DNA of 64,000 nucleotides. It comes from Campylobacter sp. RM16704 (lineage in GTDB: Bacteria > Campylobacterota > Campylobacteria > Campylobacterales > Campylobacteraceae). The notes below the pieces were generated by a model. It did not search any database. It was not told the DNA's origin and worked only from the letters and a program-made list of their open reading frames with translations. Location: NCBI RefSeq assembly GCF_000816245.1, contig NZ_CP007769.1, forward strand, positions 280,464 through 344,463. The letters run 5' to 3'. Below, piece by piece: positions 55,981 to 64,000 of this stretch (its first letter is position 1; each line of letters starts with the position of its first letter). Position numbers and translations under genes: made by a program.

Positions 55981-57155
55981 GGCATCAAAATAATATCGAC
56001 CAAATCATTTTCTCTTATATCATCATTTGCTATCATGAGTGCGGCTTTATGATTAAGGTTGTTGATGATAGCACTTGAACCTTGTTTTTTGCCTTTTAAA
56101 TTTGCATATATTTTTCCATCTCTAAATTCCACATTACAAGCTATAAATTCTAAATGTGAACTTTTTTTCTTATAGTCAGTATTTGCAAATGCCTTAAATA
56201 CATAGTCTTTTTCTTGTAAAAGCCAAGCGTTTAAAAGTTCTCTCACATATAAATTAAACATTACCATCGCTGAATATGGAAAGCCAGGCAAAGCAAAGAT
56301 GAATTTATCTTCACATTTGGCTATTTTGATGTGTTTACCGGGTTTAACATTAACTTTATCTAAAATAATTTCATATTCTTTGATTGCTTGTTTTAAAAAG
56401 TCAAAATCCCCCATAGAAACTCCACCAGTGGTAACTAAAATATCACATGCGTTAAGTGCTTGTTTTAAAGTGGAATTTGTTTTTTCTTTATCATCTTTTA
56501 AAAGTGGAAAAATTCTAGCTTCAGCACCAAGTTTTTTTGCCATATTTACTATAGCTACATGATTTGATGAGCGAATTTGAGCAGGGTTTTCTAAGCTTTC
56601 TCCAAGATCTTTTATCTCACTACCGCTACTTAAAACTCCCACGATAGGCTTTATAAATACACTGATATGAAAATATCCAAGCTCGGCTAAAAGTGCTATT
56701 TCACTATAATTTATTTTTGTGCCTTTTTTTAGCAAAATTTCACCTTTTTTATAGCTTTCTCCTATTTTTCTTACGGCAAAGCCTTTGCTAACTTTTTCTT
56801 TTATGATTAAAATATTTCCCTTTACTTCTACTTTTTCTATAGGCACTAAAGTATCGCTACCTTCACTCATTAATGAACCTGTAAAGGTTTTAACACATTC
56901 TTTATCTTTTAAATTAAAACTAGGAAAAATTCCTGCTGGCACTTCTCCTATGATTTTTAAATTTTCATCTTGATCATCAAATTTTATAGCATATCCATCC
57001 ATAGAAGCAGTTGGAATTTCAGGATAATTTTCTAAAGCTATTATATCTGTGGCTAAAATTCTATCTAAACACTCTGTTAAAGCTATTTTTTCTATCTTTT
57101 CATAAGAATTTATAACATTTTTTAAACTTTTTAAACCATCTTCATAAGATTGCAT
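55977..57155 (-). CDS. moeA: Molybdopterin molybdenumtransferase MoeA
   Basis: A 392-aa MoeA that inserts molybdate (or tungstate) into molybdopterin. ASMDGYAIKF, FTGSLMSEGSDTLVPIE, LVTTGGVSMGDFDFLK and KPGKHIKIAK are the conserved elements, including the active-site region. It follows moaE by 1 base, and all three cofactor genes read leftward. In C. jejuni a moeA at this map position borders the CRISPR-Cas locus (recalled), while here it borders the R-M operon. Confidence 0.95.
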   Translation of the reverse strand: MQSYEDGLKSLKNVINSYEKIEKIALTECLDRILATDIIALENYPEIPTASMDGYAIKFDDQDENLKIIGEVPAGIFPSFNLKDKECVKTFTGSLMSEGSDTLVPIEKVEVKGNILIIKEKVSKGFAVRKIGESYKKGEILLKKGTKINYSEIALLAELGYFHISVFIKPIVGVLSSGSEIKDLGESLENPAQIRSSNHVAIVNMAKKLGAEARIFPLLKDDKEKTNSTLKQALNACDILVTTGGVSMGDFDFLKQAIKEYEIILDKVNVKPGKHIKIAKCEDKFIFALPGFPYSAMVMFNLYVRELLNAWLLQEKDYVFKAFANTDYKKKSSHLEFIACNVEFRDGKIYANLKGKKQGSSAIINNLNHKAALMIANDDIRENDLVDIILMP

Positions 57156-57156
57156 T

Positions 57157-57597
57157 TTAATCCTTTAAAATTCCAGCACCTTTAAGCTTTAAAGAGCGTT
57201 CTTTGGCATAAATTTTTTCTCCATTTATCACATCGTATTTCCAAATAGGTGCACTAGCTTTAAAATCTTCTACAAAATCATTTATAAGTTTTAATCCCAG
57301 CTTTCTTTGTTTGCTTAAAACTCCAGCAAAATAAGAACTCTCATGAATTTTAACTTCACCAATAGAATGAGCAAACATTAATATAACATTATCATTTTTT
57401 ACTCTTTGACACCATTTTTCAAACCAATTTTTAAGCAAAGGCTCGTATATATCAAAGTTTAATGCACTTATGCTATCTTCGGCTCTTACTATACCGCAAA
57501 ATGTTATTAAAGCTCCGCAATTTTGATTTTTGGAAAATTCATACCATTTTGCATAAATTTTATTTATATCTAAAGATCCATTATATAGTTCAAACAT
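57157..57597 (-). CDS. moaE: Molybdopterin synthase catalytic subunit MoaE
   Basis: A 146-aa MoaE. The segment GALITFCGIVRAEDS is the start motif, and KYDVINGEKIYAKERSLK near the C-terminus supplies the active-site lysine region. It pairs with MoaD, encoded 3 bases upstream, to add the dithiolene sulfurs to cyclic pyranopterin. Confidence 0.93.
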   Translation of the reverse strand: MFELYNGSLDINKIYAKWYEFSKNQNCGALITFCGIVRAEDSISALNFDIYEPLLKNWFEKWCQRVKNDNVILMFAHSIGEVKIHESSYFAGVLSKQRKLGLKLINDFVEDFKASAPIWKYDVINGEKIYAKERSLKLKGAGILKD

Positions 57598-57600
57598 TTA

Positions 57601-57822
57601 TCAACCTCCACAAACTGGCGGAAGTAAGCAGATTTTATCTCCATCTTTAAAATTTATATTTTCATCAAATACCATTTCATCATTTAAAGATATAGCACAA
57701 AGTTCTAGCCATTCTTTTAAACTTTCATCTTTTTGTAAAAATTGTTTGAGTTCTTTTAAATTTTTTATGTCAATTTCTATACTATCTTTGCTTATCGGAC
57801 CTAAAAATTCAATTTTTACCAC
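57601..57822 (-). CDS. moaD: Molybdopterin synthase sulfur carrier MoaD
   Basis: A 73-aa ubiquitin-like sulfur carrier ending LLPPVCGG; the free C-terminal Gly-Gly is where the thiocarboxylate forms. It heads the moaD-moaE-moeA operon, divergent from nspC. Confidence 0.93.
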   Translation of the reverse strand: MVKIEFLGPISKDSIEIDIKNLKELKQFLQKDESLKEWLELCAISLNDEMVFDENINFKDGDKICLLPPVCGG

Positions 57823-57886
57823 TAATTTTCCTTAAAATTATTTATTAATTTATATAATATCAAAAATCAAATAAAAAAGGTCATTA

Positions 57887-59050
57887 ATGCAAATTAAAAA
57901 TTATTTAGATAATGATTTTAAAACACCAGCTTATGTAGTAGAAGAAAATAAACTTAGAAAAAATTGTGAGCTTTTAGCTAAAGTAGGTGAGCAAAGTGGT
58001 GCAAAAATTTTACTTGCTTTAAAAGGTTTTGCTTTTTCAGGAACTATGGATATAGTAGGTGAGTATTTATCAGGATGTACTTGCAGTGGGCTTTGGGAAG
58101 CAAAATACGCAAAAGAATTTATGGATAAAGAAATTCATACTTTTTCACCTGCTTTTAAAGATGATGAAATAGATGAGATAATAAAACTTTCAAATCATTT
58201 AGTTTTTAATTCTTTTAATCAATTTAACAAATATAAAGAAAAAGCAAAAATAAAAAGCATAGGATTAAGAGTAAATCCTGAAATTTCACTAGCTCCAAAA
58301 GAAATTTATAATCCTTGTGGAAGATATTCAAGACTTGGTATCCGTGCTATTGATTTTGAAAATAAAGATTTAAGTGAAGTAAGTGGTTTGCATTTTCATG
58401 CATTATGTGAAGAAAGTGCATATTCTTTAGAGCTTGTATTAAATGCTTTTGAAGATAAATTTGAAAAATATATTAAAAAAATGAAATGGATAAATTTTGG
58501 TGGAGGCCATCATATAAGCAAAGAAGGTTATGATGTGCAAAAGCTTATAGATTTATGCAAAAGCTTTGCTGATAAATATGGGGTGCAAGTTTATCTTGAG
58601 CCAGGAGAAGCAGTTGGGTGGCAGTGTGGAACTTTAGTTGCAAGTGTGGTTGATATAGTAGAAAATGAGAAAAAAATAGCTATTTTAGATACTTCAAGTG
58701 AAGCACATATGCCAGATACTATAATAATGCCTTATACTAGTGAAGTTTTAAATGCAAGAATTTTAGCAAGTCGTGATGGGGAAAGAAATAGTGATTTAAA
58801 AGAAAATGAATTTGCTTATTTGCTCGGGGGAAATACTTGCTTAGCAGGTGATATAATGGGAGAATATGCTTTTAAAGAAAAATTAAAAATAGGCCAAAAA
58901 ATAGTTTTTTTAGATCAAGCACATTATTCTATAGTTAAAAATACAACATTCAATGGTGTTGTTTTGCCAAATTTAATGTTCTTAGATAAAAATGGAAGAT
59001 TAAGTATAGTTAGAGAATTTGGATATGAGAATTATTCAAAAAGAAACTAA
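57887..59050 (+). CDS. nspC: Carboxynorspermidine decarboxylase
   Basis: A 387-aa fold-type III PLP decarboxylase of the NspC family, which makes spermidine in Campylobacter from carboxyspermidine. The PLP lysine is in LLALKGFAFSG (about residue 46), GLHFHALCEES and WINFGGGHHIS bind phosphate, and YLEPGEAVGWQCG carries the glutamate. The MoaD gene is divergent from it, separated by 64 bases. Confidence 0.93.
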   Translation: MQIKNYLDNDFKTPAYVVEENKLRKNCELLAKVGEQSGAKILLALKGFAFSGTMDIVGEYLSGCTCSGLWEAKYAKEFMDKEIHTFSPAFKDDEIDEIIKLSNHLVFNSFNQFNKYKEKAKIKSIGLRVNPEISLAPKEIYNPCGRYSRLGIRAIDFENKDLSEVSGLHFHALCEESAYSLELVLNAFEDKFEKYIKKMKWINFGGGHHISKEGYDVQKLIDLCKSFADKYGVQVYLEPGEAVGWQCGTLVASVVDIVENEKKIAILDTSSEAHMPDTIIMPYTSEVLNARILASRDGERNSDLKENEFAYLLGGNTCLAGDIMGEYAFKEKLKIGQKIVFLDQAHYSIVKNTTFNGVVLPNLMFLDKNGRLSIVREFGYENYSKRN

Positions 59051-59184
59051 AAGTAATATTTCTTTAAAGTTTTTTTTAAATTTATGTTTTTTAAATAAAA
59101 CTTTTTTTAAAATAGAAATGGAAACTAAAAATTAATAAAACTACAACACCACTTCAGTGGATTTGTAATGTTTAGGAGTGATTG

Positions 59185-60114
59185 ATGCATAGGGTTATGT
59201 TAGCTCTTTTAGCCTGTTTTAACTTTCTATTTGCTCAAGATATGATTGAGACAAAAAGTACTCAAATTTGGGATATTCAAAGAGTGATGAATATAGAAAG
59301 TTATCAAAATTTTGGTGCCTTGTGGACTAAATTACAAGGTGAATATATAGCAAGTGCTGTTTTGATTATACTTATAGTAGTTATTTCAGCTTTTGCATTG
59401 CATTATATGGTTATAGGACCAAAAAAATTTTCTCATGATGGAAAGAAAATTTATGCTTTTTCTGTTTTTGAAAGATTGTTTCACTTTGTAGCTGCTATTT
59501 CTTGGATTATTCTTGTACCAACTGGACTTATAATGATTTTTGGTTCATATTTTGGTGGGGGATTTTTTGTAAGAATGTGTAAAAACTTACACGGTATTGC
59601 TACTATTTTATTCATAATTTCTATTATTCCTATGTTGTTGTGTTGGATTAAAAGAATGCTTCCTGCAAGTTATGATTTAAGATGGATGATGATAGTTGGT
59701 GGTTATTTAAGTAAAGAAAAAAGACCTGTTCCAGCAGGTAAATTTAATTTTGGACAAAAATCTTGGTATTATATAGCTGTTTTTGGTGGCTTTTTGATGA
59801 TAATCACCGGTGCATTTATGTTTTTCCTTGATTTTAACTCTACTTCACTTCAATCATTTTTTGGAATTTCTCATATAGATATTTTAAGAGCTTCAGCTAT
59901 CATTCATAATATCTTGGGAATTTTATGTGCAGTATTTTTTGCTGTTCATATTTATATGGCTGTGTTTGCTATTAAAGGAAGTATTCATTCTATGATTAAT
60001 GGCTACAAAGAAGAAGAGGAAGTTTATATTTTACATTCTTATTGGTATAAAGAATTAAGTGATAAAAAACAAATTAATCCTTCTTTTAGTTACGATTCAA
60101 AAACAAAATTTTAA
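59185..60114 (+). CDS. fdhC: Formate dehydrogenase cytochrome b (gamma) subunit
   Basis: A 309-aa membrane protein with a possible signal peptide (LLACFNFLFAQ) and four to five hydrophobic helices. FSVFERLFHFVAAISW and CKNLHGIATILF supply histidines expected to bind hemes b, and RASAIIHNILGI and FFAVHIYMAVF those on the later helices. It would pass electrons from formate to menaquinone. ATG 59185 is chosen over the TTG directly before it. The TorD-like and fdhA genes follow. Confidence 0.85.
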   Translation: MHRVMLALLACFNFLFAQDMIETKSTQIWDIQRVMNIESYQNFGALWTKLQGEYIASAVLIILIVVISAFALHYMVIGPKKFSHDGKKIYAFSVFERLFHFVAAISWIILVPTGLIMIFGSYFGGGFFVRMCKNLHGIATILFIISIIPMLLCWIKRMLPASYDLRWMMIVGGYLSKEKRPVPAGKFNFGQKSWYYIAVFGGFLMIITGAFMFFLDFNSTSLQSFFGISHIDILRASAIIHNILGILCAVFFAVHIYMAVFAIKGSIHSMINGYKEEEEVYILHSYWYKELSDKKQINPSFSYDSKTKF

Positions 60115-60132
60115 TTTTTCTTGATTTTTTTA

Positions 60133-60176
60133 AATTTTCCTTGTTATAATCTAATAAAAATATAACAAGGAAAATT
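60133..60176 (+). promoter_or_regulatory. 16-bp perfect inverted repeat spanning a -10 box and the ribosome site
   Basis: AATTTTCCTTGTTATA (60133-60148) and TATAACAAGGAAAATT (60161-60176) form perfect arms around a 12-base loop, ending 1 base before the ATG at 60178. The left arm holds most of a TATAAT box (60145-60150), the right arm AAGGAAA, the ribosome site. It could be an operator or an mRNA hairpin that hides the start. Confidence 0.55.
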
Positions 60177-60177
60177 A

Positions 60178-60858
60178 ATGATACAAGATATTGATCTTTC
60201 GCGTAAATATTTTTATGAATTTTTTTCAAAAGCCTTTAATTTTATTGATGAAAATGAATTTAAAATTTGGCATAAACAAGTTTTGGTTTTAGCTCAAAGT
60301 CCTTTAGATGATAGTTTAAAGCCAGATTTTGAAAAACTCAGTGCTTGTAGTTTTACTAGTTTTAAAGAAGAACAAAATGAAGTTTTTTTTGATTTTTCTT
60401 ATGTAAATGTACCTGTTAGTGCTTCTTTTTATGATGAGGGCAGAGATGATGGTAAAATGAAAATACAAGCTTGTGACATTATTAGAAAAACAAAATTTAG
60501 AAAAAGTGAAGAGTGCAAACAAAGTGAAGATGAATTTGGATTTTTATTTGCTTTTATGGCAAGTATTATAGAACATGACTTAAAAATAGCAGAGCAATTG
60601 TTTCGCTTTGTGATTAATCCAGTTATTGATGAATTTATAGAAAAACTTCAAATTCATAAAAATTCAAATCTTTATATATCCATAGCAAATATTATGAAAA
60701 TTTTTTTTCAAAATGAAAGAGCTTATTTGGAAGTACAAGCACCTGCTAAAAGAGAAGGTAAAAGCATTGCAGATGAAGCTTTACAAAGACTTCCTTATCA
60801 GCCAAGACTTCCTACTAAATTTAGCAAAATAAATATAGAAGAGTTAAGTAAATTATAA
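60178..60858 (+). CDS. TorD-family maturation chaperone for formate dehydrogenase
   Basis: A 226-aa helical protein of the TorD/DmsD type, encoded just ahead of the Tat-exported FdhA as expected for its dedicated chaperone (the C. jejuni equivalent is recalled as Cj1514c). NVPVSASFYDEGRDDGKM and EDEFGFLFAFMASIIEHD are the family-like segments. It would bind the FdhA twin-arginine leader and delay export until the cofactor is in place. A perfect inverted repeat covers its ribosome site. Confidence 0.8.
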   Translation: MIQDIDLSRKYFYEFFSKAFNFIDENEFKIWHKQVLVLAQSPLDDSLKPDFEKLSACSFTSFKEEQNEVFFDFSYVNVPVSASFYDEGRDDGKMKIQACDIIRKTKFRKSEECKQSEDEFGFLFAFMASIIEHDLKIAEQLFRFVINPVIDEFIEKLQIHKNSNLYISIANIMKIFFQNERAYLEVQAPAKREGKSIADEALQRLPYQPRLPTKFSKINIEELSKL

Positions 60859-60859
60859 A

Positions 60860-60893
60860 ATAATATGTATTTTGTTACAAAAATACATATTAT
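60860..60893 (+). terminator. AT-rich 14-bp hairpin after the TorD-like gene
   Basis: ATAATATGTATTTT and AAAATACATATTAT form perfect arms around GTTACA just after the stop. No T run follows, so it may act as an mRNA-stabilising or weak terminator structure. Confidence 0.4.
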
Positions 60894-61032
60894 CAAAATC
60901 AACTTTTTATGAAAATAAAAATTAAATAAAATATTAAGTGAAAATATGCGAAATTTATTTTGTTTAGTATGCAAAAGTTTAGAAAAATAAACTTTTGTGA
61001 ATTATTCTTTACTTTATTTCAAAGGAGAGAGC

Positions 61033-61236
61033 ATGGAGGCTAACCAAAGAAGGGATTTTTTAAAAAAATCTTTAAAAATTGGTGCTTTAGGTGTGGTAGC
61101 TGGTGCGAGTGTTAGTGCTTTAGCTAAAGAAGACTACCAAGGACAAAATAGTGTGGTTTTGGGTAAAAGTACAAAAAAAGAGATACTTTATAAAAAAACT
61201 ATGCACTGGGAAAAATATTACAAAATAGCTTATTAA
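61033..61236 (+). CDS. Small twin-arginine signal protein of the formate dehydrogenase operon
   Basis: A 67-aa protein with a Tat leader (NQRRDFLKKSLKIGALG, then VVAGASVSALA) and a 40-residue mature part ending TMHWEKYYKIAY. Equivalent small genes precede fdhA in other epsilonproteobacteria (recalled as Cj1513c). The role is unknown; an accessory subunit or export helper is possible. ATG 61033 has AAAGGAGA before it. Confidence 0.8.
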   Translation: MEANQRRDFLKKSLKIGALGVVAGASVSALAKEDYQGQNSVVLGKSTKKEILYKKTMHWEKYYKIAY

Positions 61237-61252
61237 TAAAGAAAGGAAAGTC

Positions 61253-64000
61253 ATGGCATTAGCAAGAAGAAATTTTCTTAAGCTTGCTGGTATTGCTAGT
61301 CTTGGAAGTGTGGCATTTGGTAGTGAAAATAAAACTATTAGAAATGCTAACACTGAAGAAATAGCAAATCCTTATCCAGATTCTAAGATTGTAAGAACAA
61401 TTTGTAGTATCTGTAGTGCAGGCTGTGGAATTAAAGCAGAAGTTCAAGATGGAGTTTGGGTGCGTCAAGAAAACGCTATAGAACATCCTATTTCTCAAGG
61501 CTCACATTGCTGTAAAGGGATAGATCAAATTGATCTTACTAAATCAAAACAACGCATTAAATATCCTATGAAAAAAGAAAACGGCAAATGGGTGCGTTTA
61601 ACTTGGGAACAAGCAATCAACGAAATTGGCGATAAAATGCTTGAAATTCGTAAGGAAAATGGACCAGATAGCGTAATGTTTTTAGGTTCAGCCAAATTCA
61701 ATAACCAACAGGCGTATTATTTTAGAAAATTTGCAGCGTTTTGGGGTACAAATAATATAGATCACGTTGCTAGAATTTGACACAGCGCAACAGTCGCCGG
61801 TGTGGCGAATACATGGGGTTATGGCGCTATGACAAATCATTTTGGTGATGTAACTAAACATTCAAAAATGATGATTATTTTTGGTGCAAATACCGCAGTG
61901 GCAAATCCTATTGGATTTAAACATTTATTGCAAGCAAAAGATCGTAATAATGCTAAATTAGTAGTTGTAGATCCTATATTTACAAAAACTGCAGTACATG
62001 CTGATGAATATGTAAGAATTCGTCCAGGAACTGATATAGCTTTAGTTTATGGTATGCTTCATTTAATTTTTAAAAATGGATGGGAAGATAAAAAACTTAT
62101 TAAAGCTAGAACTTATGGAGTTGAAGATATTAAAGCTGAAGCTGCAAAATGGACTCCAGAGATTGTAGAAGATGTTACAGGTGTTCCAGCTACTCAACTT
62201 GAAAAAATCACAAGAATGTTGGCTACTATCAAACCTGCTACACTATTTTGGTCTTTAGGTATTACTCAACATTCAGTAGGTAGTTCTAATACAAGAATTT
62301 TAGCAATCTTACAGCTTGTTCTTGGAAATATAGGCAAACCAGGAGCGGGAACAAATATCATTAGAGGTCATGATAATGTTCAAGGTGCTACTGATATGGG
62401 ATGTTTAGCAGATACTTTACCAGCTTATTATGGGCTTGATGATAATGCATGGAATCATTTTGCTAATTTTTGGAATGTAGATAGAGAATATCTAAATTCA
62501 AGATTTTATTCTAAAGAATGGATGCATGAAAAAGGCTTTTCATTAGCAAAATGGTGGCAAGGTGTTTTACATGAGGAAAAAACTTATTCAAACTCACCTA
62601 TCCGCGTACTTTGGGTACAAGGAACAGGTATCACTTCTATGGCACATACAGTAAAAATTCAAGAAGCACTTAAAAAACTTGATATGATCGTAATTGCCGA
62701 ACCTTTTGTAAATGAAGTAGCTGTTTTAGCAGATCGTCCAGATGGAATTTATATTATTCCTGCTTCAACTCAGTTTGAAACTGAAGGTTATGTAACTGCG
62801 ACTAATCGTGCTATGCAGTGGCGTTCTCAAGTAGTAAAACCAATTTATGAAAGCAAAGAAGATCATGAAATTATGTTTGCATTTGCTAAAAAATTTGGCT
62901 TTTACAAGGAATACACTCGTGGTATGAAAATGGAATTAAAAGATCATAAACTTGTACAAACAAGAGATGATAATGACGATAATTTCTTATGGCCTGATGA
63001 TGCTACAAGAGAAATGAGTAATGGTCTTTTAAGTATAGGATTAAGAGGAATTTCTGCAGAGCGTTTAAGAAAACATCAGCAAAATTGGGAACATTTTGAT
63101 CCTGATACTCAAAGAGGTATGGGTGGAGAAGTTAAAGGTGAATATTATGGTTTACCTTGGCCTTGCTGGGATAAACAACATCCTGGAACTTCTATTCTAT
63201 GGAATGCCGATGTGCCTTATGAAGAAGGTGGTATGGGTTTTAGAAACCGCTTTGGTTTAGAACATGAAGGTCATTCCCAATTAGCTGATGATGCATTCAC
63301 TCCAAAAGGATGTAAGATTAAAGGTGGATATCCACAAATTACTAAAGACAATATTGAAAAAGTATTTAACATTAGGTTAAGTGATAATGAAAAAAAATTA
63401 ATGGGTTCTAGTTGGAGTACAGATATTTCAGGTATTATTTTGGAAAAATGTAGGGAAAAAAGTGCTTGTTGTTTAGGAAATGCTAGAGCTAGAATGAAAG
63501 TTTGGGAATTTGCTGATCCTATTCCATTGCATAGAGAACCTATTCACTCACCACGCTGGGATTTGGTTAAAAAATATCCTACTTGGGATGATCAAGAGAA
63601 AAACTTTAGAGTCGAGAGTAAATTTATTAGTGAGCAACAAAAAACAGATTGGAGTAAAGAGTTTCCAACGATTATTTCAAGTATGCGTTTAGTAAATTTA
63701 AGTGGTGCAGGTATGCTTGAAAGAACTAGCAAATATCTTGCAGCTATTACACCTGAAATGTTTGCTAATGTACACCCTGAACTTGCTTTAAAATATGGCA
63801 TTAATGATGGTGATATGATGTGGATTCACTCTCCACAAGGGACTAAGATTAAAGTAAAATGTGTACATAATCATTCTGTAACACCTGATAGAATTTGCTT
63901 GCCTTATAACTTTGCGGGTATTATGCAAGGTGTGGATTTAAGTTATAACTATCCAGAAGGAACTAAACCTTATACTATAGGTGAAAGTTCTAACACGGTT
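61253..64000 (+). CDS. fdhA: Formate dehydrogenase catalytic subunit, selenocysteine-containing, cut by the window end
   Basis: The Tat leader ARRNFLKLAGIASLG is followed by the [4Fe-4S] cysteines in CSICSAGCGIKAE and SHCCKG. The frame is interrupted only by TGA at 61778 in HVARI-U-HSATVAG, where formate dehydrogenases have active-site selenocysteine, and then stays open to base 64000 (916 codons). NIIRGHDNVQGATDMG binds the molybdopterin. A SECIS-like hairpin follows the TGA. SelA/SelB/tRNA-Sec genes are needed elsewhere. The last ~20 codons probably lie outside the window. Confidence 0.95.
61778..61807 (+). promoter_or_regulatory. UGA selenocysteine codon and bacterial SECIS hairpin
   Basis: TGA at 61778-61780, then after 14 bases a stem CGCC/GGCG (61795-61798, 61804-61807) with loop GGTGT and a T just before the stem (61794), the layout of the E. 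coli fdhF SECIS (bulged U and GGU-containing apical loop at the same distance). Confidence 0.8.

Noticed and set aside
61778-61780. In-frame TGA that appears to truncate fdhA
   Set aside because: It sits at the known selenocysteine position, the frame stays open to the window end, and a SECIS-like hairpin follows, so this is recoding, not a pseudogene.
61259-63801. Several ORFs of 60-80 codons on the minus strand and in other frames across fdhA
   Set aside because: They are shadows of the long conserved fdhA frame and encode nothing recognisable.

Overview
This is an AT-rich chromosomal window (short T/A-rich promoters, AAGGA-type ribosome sites, tightly overlapping genes) from an epsilonproteobacterium. 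Gene content and order point to Campylobacter, probably a C. lari-group species rather than C. jejuni itself. Comparisons with C. jejuni locus numbers are recalled from memory, not searched. LAYOUT. 1-14954 (+) is the end of a group 2/3 capsule locus: a GDP-6-deoxy-heptose branch (fcl-like, cut by the window edge, dmhA, hddA, gmhA, hddC), then a sulfation block (sulfotransferase A, cysD, cysN, SLC13 permease, cysC, sulfotransferase B), then kpsC and kpsS. 14951-19507 holds an SGNH-like protein on the minus strand and a Cj1412/P450/Cj1410-like trio. 19509-24920 is housekeeping (nusA on -, then HP0268-like, miaB, DUF374 acyltransferase and a PilM/N/O-like trio). 24907-34163 carries a lipoprotein, lgt, the fumarate reductase operon frdCAB and a pair of dynamin-like GTPases. 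34324-41688 is an accessory surface-glycan region: a frameshifted glycosyltransferase separated from a KpsC-like gene by a minus-strand block (small protein, S24-type repressor, KAP-family NTPase), followed by a phase-variable GT8 transferase. 42000-57000 is a defence and toxin hotspot: a tiny Fst/Ldr-like hydrophobic peptide with a putative antisense RNA, lipocalin, alcohol dehydrogenase, a secreted DUF1561 lectin-toxin relative, a frameshifted SF1 helicase-nuclease, and a type I restriction-modification operon (hsdR, hsdS, rhuM-like, hsdM) with a two-gene Pycsar-like module (PycTM-like effector plus class III cyclase) between hsdR and hsdS. 55977-64000 is moeA, moaE, moaD (-), nspC and the start of a selenocysteine-containing formate dehydrogenase operon. 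HOW IT WORKS TOGETHER. CysD/CysN and CysC would turn sulfate, possibly imported by the permease, into PAPS. No CysH or sulfite reductase is seen here, and two PAPS-type sulfotransferases lie beside kpsC/kpsS, so the best reading is a sulfated capsule rather than cysteine synthesis. Both sulfotransferases end at poly-G tracts that currently cut off a conserved C-terminal tail, so sulfation may be phase variable. The moeA/moaE/moaD genes supply molybdopterin that fits the tungsto/molybdo-enzyme FdhA encoded nearby. The most unusual items are the sulfation cassette with its switchable tails, the Pycsar module inside the type I R-M operon, the KAP/S24 insertion with its repeated GATAGTTACAT sites, the DUF1561 protein, and the Fst-like peptide with its convergent short RNA.
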